Positions 1 to 5,397 of a stretch of 5,397 nt of DNA are shown one piece after another. Origin of the DNA: Gammaproteobacteria bacterium. GTDB lineage: Bacteria > Pseudomonadota > Gammaproteobacteria > Steroidobacterales > GCA-2729495. The notes under the pieces were generated by a model. It ran no database searches, was not told the DNA's origin, and saw only the letters and a list, made by a program, of their open reading frames with translations. The position numbers were made by a program, and so were the translations under genes. Position 1 is the stretch's first letter. Every line of letters starts with the position of its first letter. The stretch covers positions 1-5,397 of the forward strand of contig JAHDYN010000079.1 in NCBI GenBank assembly GCA_023383735.1, in the 5' to 3' direction.

Positions 1-722
1 TCGATGGCGGCACAGACTACGACCACCTCGGCGCCGTCCTTGATCGCGTGCGCCTGCACCTGGTCGACGAATGCGTTGCCGGCCAGACCGCTCTCGTCGA
101 CATTGGCCACATACATCACCGGCTTGGCGGTGAGCAGGAACATCTCGTCGATGGCCTGACGATGCTCGTCCGGCACCGTGAAGGTACGCGCCGGCTGGCC
201 GCTGTCCAGATGCGCGCGCAGCTTCTGCAGCAGGTCCCGGCGCACCACGTCTTCCTTCTTGCCGGCCTTGGCCTGCTTCTCGGCTTTCTCCGCCGCCTTC
301 TCGACAGCGGCGTAATCGGCGAGCAGCAGCTCGGTGTTGATCACTTCGATATCGTGGATCGGATCGATGCGCCCGGACACGTGCACGACATCGGTGTTTT
401 CGAAGCAGCGCACCACGTGCGCGATGGCATGCGTTTCGCGGATGTTGGCGAGAAACTTGTTGCCGAGCCCCTCGCCCTTGGAAGCGCCGGCCACCAGACC
501 GGCGATATCGACGAACTCGACCGTGGCCGGCATGATGCGTTCCGGTCTGGCCAGTGCAGCGAGCTGTTGCAGACGCGGATCGGGCACCTCGACGATGCCG
601 ACGTTCGGGTCAATCGTGCAGAACGGATAGTTCTCGGCAGGGATCCCCGCCGCTGTCAGTGCATTGAAAAGGGTGGACTTGCCGACATTGGGCAAACCGA
701 CGATGCCGCAGCGTATGGCCAT
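1..722 (-). CDS. ychF: Redox/ribosome-associated ATPase YchF (Obg-like P-loop NTPase), C-terminus cut by window edge
   Basis: This gene encodes the first 240 residues of YchF (OLA1 family), a cytoplasmic P-loop NTPase of the Obg group. The family binds ribosomes and, unlike its relatives, generally prefers ATP over GTP. The translation shows the P-loop GLPNVGKST at residues 9-17, then FCTIDPN at 34-40, the switch II motif DIAGLV at 72-77 with Leu where many GTPases have the catalytic Gln, the GEGLGNKFL stretch at 83-91 and HVVRCFEN at 102-109. A Lys/Ala/Glu-rich helical insert lies at about 138-170. NVDE at 207-210 replaces the usual NKxD guanine motif, which is the family's mark of relaxed base specificity. 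VCAA at 236-239 is the G5-like motif. E. coli YchF has 363 residues, so about 120 residues, including the C-terminal TGS domain, lie beyond base 1. The start is firm: the ATG at 720-722 aligns with the family N-terminus and an in-frame TGA lies seven codons upstream (741-743). No clear Shine-Dalgarno sequence precedes it. Confidence 0.97.
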   Translation of the reverse strand, partial: MAIRCGIVGLPNVGKSTLFNALTAAGIPAENYPFCTIDPNVGIVEVPDPRLQQLAALARPERIMPATVEFVDIAGLVAGASKGEGLGNKFLANIRETHAIAHVVRCFENTDVVHVSGRIDPIHDIEVINTELLLADYAAVEKAAEKAEKQAKAGKKEDVVRRDLLQKLRAHLDSGQPARTFTVPDEHRQAIDEMFLLTAKPVMYVANVDESGLAGNAFVDQVQAHAIKDGAEVVVVCAAI

Positions 723-764
723 GAATTGCAACCGGGAGGTTCAGAAGGGCGGCCAATTTACAGG

Positions 765-802
765 AAAAAGCCGCTGACCGGACACCGGAAACGTGCCGGC
801 AG
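765..802 (-). terminator. Possible Rho-independent terminator after the DUF3313 gene
   Basis: Read on the minus strand, an imperfect hairpin (793-802 pairing with 774-785: ten base pairs with two single-A bulges on the plus strand and a seven-base loop) is followed four bases later by five Ts (765-769). It lies 57 bases past the DUF3313 stop codon and about 45 bases before the ychF start, where a terminator would be expected. The bulges and the short, slightly distant T run make it weak. It may only attenuate read-through into ychF. Confidence 0.35.
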
Positions 803-858
803 GCCAATACAGGGCTGGCGCGGCCCGACCGGGCGATATTTCCCGCTGATTGCGCAGA

Positions 859-1554
859 TTACTTCGGTCTTCCAGGCTCAGCCGAAACGGGAGACCCGGC
901 TTTCAGCTCGTCGAGCCCCTTGATGCAGATCATGGCCCACTGCCGGAAGAGCCGCCGGAAATCACTGCGGTTGCTCACGCTGTTTGTCCAGGTGACGAAG
1001 CCCGTACCGCGCGCCTCGCGTCGATCCACGGCCATGCCAAGCAGCGCGCCGCTGACGGAATCATGCGCCTTGAGCACCAGCGTGGCTTCGCCGGCGTCGA
1101 TGGTGTAGCTGCGCGAGCGGTCCGGTGACATGACATCTGGCGCGTTGACATACAGCTTGACGATCGAAGGCGACAGGCGCAGCACCTCGCCGCCCGGCGC
1201 CGTGGCGATGACATACCCCGCCTTGCGGAACTCGTCCTCAAACACCTCCACCAGCCCGGAGCGGGAGGCCAAGGCGATCTTCTCCGCATCCTCCTGGCTG
1301 ACCCGGCGCGACAGGTTGCGACTCTCGTTCATGTTGCGCATCCAGTCCTTGTCGAAGGCCACATCGGGCTCATCGATGATCACGGCGCTGTACTGACGGA
1401 AATCCGCACCGGGCAACAGCCAGGCTTCGTCCACCCGTTTGGGCTTGACCTCGACCAGACCATCGAGCTCCGGCGAGGTCGCGGCCACGACCGGCATTGA
1501 CAGCACGGCCAACAAAGCTGTCGCTGCCAACAGACAGCGTGAAAAGGCACCCAT
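859..1554 (-). CDS. Secreted DUF3313 family protein of unknown function
   Basis: A 231-residue protein with a typical Sec signal peptide: a basic residue near the start (Arg6), a hydrophobic core at about 8-23 and a small-residue cleavage site near Val-Val-Ala-Ala (22-25). The mature part should therefore be periplasmic or loosely envelope-bound. The mature sequence matches the DUF3313 pattern as I remember it: LDGLVEVK at 30-37, PGADFRQYSAVIIDEPDVAF at 48-67, RRVSQEDAEKI at 83-93, a helix rich in Glu/Phe at 101-112, LRLSPSIVKLYVNAPD at 125-140, and the well-conserved segment from SYTIDAGEATLVL (149-161) to AVDRREARG (175-183). No biochemical role is established for the family. Many relatives are annotated as lipoproteins, but Cys7 here sits before the hydrophobic core and is not in a lipobox, so this one looks like a soluble export product. 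The ATG at 1552-1554 is supported by an excellent ribosome binding site. The neighbours (ychF downstream, a divergent methionine synthase upstream) give no clue to function. Confidence 0.88.
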   Translation of the reverse strand: MGAFSRCLLAATALLAVLSMPVVAATSPELDGLVEVKPKRVDEAWLLPGADFRQYSAVIIDEPDVAFDKDWMRNMNESRNLSRRVSQEDAEKIALASRSGLVEVFEDEFRKAGYVIATAPGGEVLRLSPSIVKLYVNAPDVMSPDRSRSYTIDAGEATLVLKAHDSVSGALLGMAVDRREARGTGFVTWTNSVSNRSDFRRLFRQWAMICIKGLDELKAGSPVSAEPGRPK

Positions 1555-1561
1555 CGGCTAC

Positions 1562-1568
1562 ACCTCCC
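1562..1568 (-). promoter_or_regulatory. Strong Shine-Dalgarno site of the DUF3313 gene
   Basis: On the minus strand GGGAGGT lies seven bases before the ATG at 1552-1554. This is close to the ideal anti-16S match and spacing, and it fixes the start of the secreted protein. It also argues against extending the methionine synthase gene on the other strand back through this stretch. Confidence 0.75.
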
Positions 1569-1631
1569 TGCAACACGCACCCGGAAAATCGTCCCGCCCC
1601 GGGCGCGACCACCCATCGGCGGCAGGATGCA

Positions 1632-1659
1632 AGGATAGCGCGAGCCATGCGCCGGGCAA
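1632..1659 (-). promoter_or_regulatory. Candidate sigma-70-type promoter for the DUF3313 gene
   Basis: On the minus strand TTGCCC (1654-1659) and TATCCT (1632-1637) are separated by 16 bases, each matching four of six consensus positions. Transcription would begin near 1625 and leave a leader of about 70 bases before the ATG. It was found by eye in a GC-rich divergent intergenic region, so it is a hypothesis only. I found no comparably good promoter for the plus-strand methionine synthase gene. Confidence 0.3.
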
Positions 1660-1694
1660 GGCGGGCTTTGCTAGCATCATTGCTTCTGCGCAAC

Positions 1695-1709
1695 GGCCCT
1701 GGCCGGGCC
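1695..1709 (+). other. Small GC hairpin in the leader of the methionine synthase gene
   Basis: GGCCC (1695-1699) and GGGCC (1705-1709) form a five-base-pair, all-GC stem with a five-base loop. It ends 17 bases before the first possible ATG (1727) and 23 before the preferred one (1733). It could influence translation initiation, but short GC stems arise often by chance at this base composition. The rest of the 178-base intergenic region (1555-1732) shows no riboswitch-like structure that I can recognise. Confidence 0.2.
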
Positions 1710-1732
1710 CCTCACCACACAGGTTCATGCCC

Positions 1733-2755
1733 ATGTTCGAAACCACCCTCGCCGGCAGCCTGCCGCGGCCCGACTGGCTCGCCGAACCGGAAACGCTGAA
1801 GGGCGCCTGGAAACTCGGCGGCCAGGCACTGGAGGACGGCAAACGCCGCGCGGCAGCGGAATGGCTGCGGCATGAGGAAGAGGCCGGCATCGACATCGTC
1901 ACCAATGGCGAGGTGTTCCGCAGCCATTTCGTGCATGGTTTTCTCGAAGGCCTGACCGGCATCGACTGGCAGAAGATGACCCGCATGGGCATCCGCAACA
2001 ATCGCTACGAACTCGAGGTGCCCACGGTCGTGGCGCCGCTTGGCCGGCCCGCCCCCGTGCATCTCGACGAGGTGCGCTTCAGCCGCGCGCAGACCCGACG
2101 GAAGTTCAAGTTCACCCTGCCCGGCCCGATGACGATCTGCGACACCATCGCCGATGGCTACTACGGCAGCCGGCCCCGGATGGCGATGGCTTTTGCCGAA
2201 ATCCTCAATGCCGAGGCCCGTGAACTGGTCGCCGCTGGCGTCGACATCATCCAGTTCGATGAACCGGCCTTCAACGTGTTTACCCGCGAGGTGCAGGAGT
2301 GGGGCATCGCGGCACTGCACCGTGCAATAGAGGGGCTGCCCTGCACGACGGCAGTGCACATCTGCTACGGCTACGGCATCCAGGCCAACATCGACTGGAA
2401 GGCCACGCTGGGCAGCGAATGGCGACAGTACGAGGAAATCTTCCCGGCACTGAATGCGAGCCGCATCGACCAGATCTCACTGGAGTGTGCCGGCTCGAAA
2501 GTACCGCTGTCGCTGCTGCGGCTGCTGCCCGACAAGCAGCTGATGGTCGGCGCGATCCAGGTGACGGCCGACCACGTCGAAACCCCGGAAGAAGTGCTGG
2601 CCACGCTGGAGGCCGCCGCCGAACACGTGGACCTCGAGCGCATCATGCCGTGCACCAACTGCGGCATGGCGCCGATCGGCTACGAAGTGGCGCTCGGCAA
2701 GCTCAGGGCGCTAGGCGCTGACGCGCGGCTGATGCGCGCCAGGCATCCGGGCTAG
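1733..2755 (+). CDS. Core-MetE type cobalamin-independent methionine synthase, MesD-like
   Basis: This 340-residue protein corresponds to the C-terminal catalytic barrel of MetE and lacks the N-terminal domain of full-length MetE (about 750 residues). It should transfer a methyl group to homocysteine to make methionine in the cytoplasm. Visible features are the N-terminal LAGSLPRPDWL (6-16), GIDIVTNGE (52-60), LPGPMTICDT (129-138), and QFDEPAFNVF (174-183), whose Asp176 matches the MetE residue that binds the homocysteine amino group. The zinc ligands are His209 and Cys211 (VHICYGYG), Glu251 (LECAGS) and Cys310 (TNCGMAP). The motif pattern resembles MesD, a folate-independent methionine synthase that in studied bacteria needs the partner MesX (DUF1852) and oxygen. 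No MesX gene is visible here, so the methyl donor is uncertain. Start choice: ATG at 1727 and ATG at 1733 are in frame. The AGG at 1721-1723 spaces better with 1733, and homology begins there. The reading frame is open back to 1439, but that part overlaps the divergent gene and shows no family similarity. The stop is TAG. Confidence 0.88.
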   Translation: MFETTLAGSLPRPDWLAEPETLKGAWKLGGQALEDGKRRAAAEWLRHEEEAGIDIVTNGEVFRSHFVHGFLEGLTGIDWQKMTRMGIRNNRYELEVPTVVAPLGRPAPVHLDEVRFSRAQTRRKFKFTLPGPMTICDTIADGYYGSRPRMAMAFAEILNAEARELVAAGVDIIQFDEPAFNVFTREVQEWGIAALHRAIEGLPCTTAVHICYGYGIQANIDWKATLGSEWRQYEEIFPALNASRIDQISLECAGSKVPLSLLRLLPDKQLMVGAIQVTADHVETPEEVLATLEAAAEHVDLERIMPCTNCGMAPIGYEVALGKLRALGADARLMRARHPG

Positions 2756-2765
2756 TCTCCTCAGC

Positions 2766-5397
2766 TCAGCGCACTGCGGCGCCAAAGCGCATCTGCACAT
2801 TGAGGCCGAACGTGCGCTCGCGCGGGTAGGTGACTGTATAGCGCAGTGGCACGAACTCGTCGAAGTTCGGCCGGGGGCCCTGATCAACGTAGGGTGGATA
2901 CTGGTTATCGGTGTTTGCCCAGTAGATGTCGCGGAAAGCGGCAACGGGGTTGCCGTCGTCAAACAGGTTACGGGTCCAGAACTCGATGGTGTACTGGCCA
3001 TTGCGCACACCGAGCCGTGTATTCACATAGGTATGTTCCGGCAGCCAGCTCTGGTTGTCGTTGCCCACGTAAACCGAGCTCTGATAGTTGACATCGGCCC
3101 CGGCATACCAATCCCAGTCAGCCACCAGCAGGCGCTTGTAGTCCAGGGAACCGCTGATCAGCCACTCCGGCTGACGCAGCAGCTTGTTGCCCGACACATC
3201 GCCGTCAGGCGCGAATGTCGGGAACAATTCGAAGACGTCCTGTGAGGCGTTATCAAGTTCTGCATCGGCCCAGCCCAGGGTAAAGCGTCCGGTCAGGTTT
3301 TCGGTGAATCCCGCATTCGCCTCGAGCTCGAAGCCCCATACATCGGCATCGCCAGCGTTGACATTCAGGCCGACGGGCTGCTCCAGCGTCAGGCCATTTT
3401 CCGGATTCGTTTCAGTCAGCTGCCGCAGCACGATCTTCTTCCAGTCGTTATAGAACACGGCGGTACTGATCGTGAGCCGCCCGTCGAAAGCAGCGCCCTT
3501 GAGGCCCAGCTCGTAGGCCGTCAGTTCTTCCGGTTCGAAGGTATTGGTAATCACGACGGTCTCCGTACCGCCCGGAACAATCTGGCTGCCGGACGCCAGT
3601 TGCAGGCCACCAGGTTTCTCGCCGTAGGCGATTGAACCGTAGACCATCCAGTCTGAATTGATCTTGAAGTCCAGACCGACACGACCTGTCACGGACTCGA
3701 AACGTGCCGTACCGTGACCGCTGCACTGGCCGGGCGTACCAGGCCTCACCGGGCCTTCCAGACTCGTGAACTGGCAGTCAGGGCCATACAGCGCCACTGG
3801 CGCTGTCTCCCGGAGATCAAACTTGTCATCGCCGGTCAGGGACAGAAGGCTGTCGGGATACACGCAGCCACCGAGGACACCGCTGGTCGTCGCCGAGGTG
3901 TAGCACTTGTTGTAACGGAGGTTGTTGATTTCCTGCGCTTCCTGCGAGTAACGCAATTCGGCACGGCCGATCAGGCGGTCGGTGATGTCGAAGTCCATGC
4001 CGGTGAAGATGGCCCAGCCGTCGGTATCGTCGTCCGCGACCTTGCGCCCCAGCGGATCGAGGCCACCATCGGGCGTAAAGGTCTCGTAGAAAATTGCGGT
4101 ACCGATGGCGAGCGCCAGCTCATCAAATGGCGCAAAGCCGATCGCTCCGCCATCAGGCAGCACCTGATTGGTCGCAATGGTGCCACCCGGATAGGCCGTC
4201 TCATCGACGTGATACCAGTAGGCTCCTGCGGTATAGCGGAAAGCGCGATCCTGGGAACTCGTATAGCGCAGCTCCTGGCTGTACTCCTCCGTCTCTGCAC
4301 CCAGCTCCCGGTCATAGATGCCGGTGAACAGGCTCAGGTTGGCAGGATTGGCACCGCAACTGTTCGGGATACCCGGTGTGTAGTCGGCATTCGCGCAATA
4401 GAGGAATCGCGTATTTTCACCCAGGCTGCGCGAGAAATCAGACACCGAGCTCTGCTTCACCTTCGAATAGCCGGTCAGTGCAGACAGCGTTCCGTTTTCG
4501 TGCAGATCCCATGCCACCCGCAGGTTGGCGCGATCCAGCTCGCGGTTCTCGCCGGTCGCCTGTACGACCTTGGGGATGGCATCGCTGCCATTCAGGCCGG
4601 GGACAGCTTCGATCTTCGGCACCTTGCCGCAGAAGTTCTGCAACCGCTCTGTATCGTTGTTGTCGTTGACGCGATCCTCGCAGTTGGTCGGCAAAGCAAC
4701 CGATGCGGATTCATCGATGTCATCGTTGGACTTGTAGTAGCTCAGATTGACTTCCCAGTCATCGGCCGGCAGCCACAGCAGGGCACCCTGGAAACTGCGG
4801 AAGCGGTAACCGCCCAGGTCGTTCTGCGGCGCAAGCGAGTTGTCGTAGGAGCCATCCCAGTCATCGTAGAGCAGACCGACACGGCCGCGCAGTTGCTCGC
4901 CGAGGATCGGCCCGCTCATGCCGCCCTGGGCCTTGATCTTGCCGTCGTTACCGACCTCGAAGACGGTCTTCGCCTCGAACTCCTCGCTCGGCGGCTTGGT
5001 CACGTAGTTGATGGCGCCGCTGAAGGCGTTGCGACCATAAAGGGCGCTCTGTGGTCCCTTCACCACCTCAATGCGCTCGATGTCGAGCTGGCTGAAGTTG
5101 AGGCCCTCGCGACCCGAGATGTATACGCCATCAACAAAGATGGCCGCATTGTTCTGCCCGAAGATGTCGGTAGGCGCAATGCCACGAATCACCGGCACCG
5201 GCAGGTTTTCGCCGAAGGCATTGAAGAAGGACAAGCCCGGCGTCAGCGCCGCCACATCAGCAAGATTGGTGATGCCCTTGCTCTCAATGGTGTTGGAGTC
5301 GAAGGCCGTGATCGCCAGCGGCACCTCCTGCAGGTTTTCCTCCACCTTGCGCGCAGTCACCACGATCTCCTGGATCGCGGCGCTGCTCCGCTCTCTG
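2766..5397 (-). CDS. TonB-dependent outer-membrane receptor, N-terminus cut by window edge
   Basis: A substrate-specific gated channel of the outer membrane, energised by TonB-ExbB-ExbD. About 876 residues are seen. The frame is open to the right edge, so the signal peptide and true start lie beyond it. Counting the Val codon at 5361-5363 as residue 1, the TonB box (E-I-V-V-T-A) spans -1 to 4. The plug domain follows at about 12-122, with PVIRGI (57-62), VDGVY (77-81) and the hallmark IERIEVVKGPQSALYGRNA (95-113) leading to GAINYVTK (116-123). The 22-stranded barrel fills the rest, with YGSIAYGEKPGGLQ (575-588), ELTAYELGLKGAAFDGRL (613-630), a NLFDDGNP motif (799-806) and a terminal beta-signal ending in Phe860, followed by five extra residues. 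Eight cysteines form four close pairs in probable surface loops. The substrate is unknown: the protein is much larger than BtuB (about 600 residues), and no siderophore, heme or sugar genes adjoin it. The stop is TGA, 10 bases from the convergent methionine synthase stop. Confidence 0.95.
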   Translation of the reverse strand, partial: RERSSAAIQEIVVTARKVEENLQEVPLAITAFDSNTIESKGITNLADVAALTPGLSFFNAFGENLPVPVIRGIAPTDIFGQNNAAIFVDGVYISGREGLNFSQLDIERIEVVKGPQSALYGRNAFSGAINYVTKPPSEEFEAKTVFEVGNDGKIKAQGGMSGPILGEQLRGRVGLLYDDWDGSYDNSLAPQNDLGGYRFRSFQGALLWLPADDWEVNLSYYKSNDDIDESASVALPTNCEDRVNDNNDTERLQNFCGKVPKIEAVPGLNGSDAIPKVVQATGENRELDRANLRVAWDLHENGTLSALTGYSKVKQSSVSDFSRSLGENTRFLYCANADYTPGIPNSCGANPANLSLFTGIYDRELGAETEEYSQELRYTSSQDRAFRYTAGAYWYHVDETAYPGGTIATNQVLPDGGAIGFAPFDELALAIGTAIFYETFTPDGGLDPLGRKVADDDTDGWAIFTGMDFDITDRLIGRAELRYSQEAQEINNLRYNKCYTSATTSGVLGGCVYPDSLLSLTGDDKFDLRETAPVALYGPDCQFTSLEGPVRPGTPGQCSGHGTARFESVTGRVGLDFKINSDWMVYGSIAYGEKPGGLQLASGSQIVPGGTETVVITNTFEPEELTAYELGLKGAAFDGRLTISTAVFYNDWKKIVLRQLTETNPENGLTLEQPVGLNVNAGDADVWGFELEANAGFTENLTGRFTLGWADAELDNASQDVFELFPTFAPDGDVSGNKLLRQPEWLISGSLDYKRLLVADWDWYAGADVNYQSSVYVGNDNQSWLPEHTYVNTRLGVRNGQYTIEFWTRNLFDDGNPVAAFRDIYWANTDNQYPPYVDQGPRPNFDEFVPLRYTVTYPRERTFGLNVQMRFGAAVR
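5352..5369 (-). other. TonB box of the receptor
   Basis: The codons here read E-I-V-V-T-A, followed by Arg-Lys, the classic TonB-contacting segment at the start of the mature receptor. Two adjacent GTG codons (5358-5363) fall inside it, which explains why a gene finder may place a false GTG start there. In-frame codons continue upstream to the window edge (…SSAAIQ before the box). Confidence 0.85.

Noticed and set aside
48..923. Long plus-strand open frame of 291 codons
   Set aside because: It lies antisense to ychF and the end of the DUF3313 gene. Its translation is rich in His/Arg/Gly with no family pattern, while the opposite strand reads a near-perfect YchF.
859..1554. DUF3313 protein as a lipoprotein
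   Set aside because: The only N-terminal cysteine (Cys7) precedes the hydrophobic core and is not in a lipobox. The cleavage region fits signal peptidase I.
1439..1732. N-terminal extension of the methionine synthase frame by 98 codons
   Set aside because: It overlaps the signal-peptide region and the strong ribosome binding site of the divergent gene, and family similarity starts only at 1733.
1555..1732. SAM or cobalamin riboswitch upstream of the methionine synthase gene
   Set aside because: The region is only 178 bases and is shared with a divergent gene. I could not recognise any conserved riboswitch core, only a five-base-pair GC hairpin.
1712..2359. Minus-strand open frame of 215 codons
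   Set aside because: It is a shadow of the methionine synthase gene, typical of GC-rich antisense frames, with no recognisable domain.
5361..5363. GTG as the receptor's start codon
   Set aside because: It falls inside the TonB box. The frame is open further upstream, and a receptor needs a signal peptide, which must lie beyond the window.
2766..5397. The receptor as a vitamin B12 transporter (BtuB) linked to methionine synthesis
   Set aside because: It is far longer than BtuB and is not co-transcribed with the synthase, and I saw no cobalamin riboswitch. The link rests on adjacency only.

Overview
The window is a piece of a GC-rich proteobacterial chromosome. The proteins look most like those of gammaproteobacteria of the Xanthomonadales/Steroidobacter/Nevskia type, but this placement is an impression from sequence style, not a search result. 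Coding is dense, every gap is under 200 bases, and there is no RNA gene, insertion sequence, CRISPR array or phage gene. Four protein genes account for almost all of the sequence, and two of them run off the edges.

Layout from left to right: (1) bases 1-722, minus strand: the N-terminal two thirds of the universal ATPase/GTPase YchF, cut by the left edge. (2) 859-1554, minus strand: a secreted DUF3313-family protein with a clear signal peptide and a strong ribosome binding site. An imperfect hairpin followed by a short T run separates it from ychF. (3) 1733-2755, plus strand: a short, folate-domain-free 'core MetE' methionine synthase that resembles the MesD family, with all four zinc ligands visible. 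It is divergent from the DUF3313 gene across a 178-base intergenic region. (4) 2766-5397, minus strand: a large TonB-dependent outer-membrane receptor, cut by the right edge just upstream of its TonB box. It converges on the methionine synthase gene with only 10 bases between the stop codons.

The genes do not form one operon and no joint pathway is evident. The two points most worth a second look are these. The MesD-like methionine synthase stands alone, with no partner gene (MesX/DUF1852) beside it. The receptor carries exactly eight cysteines in the part seen, arranged as four close pairs that probably staple surface loops. I see no convincing undescribed multi-gene system here.
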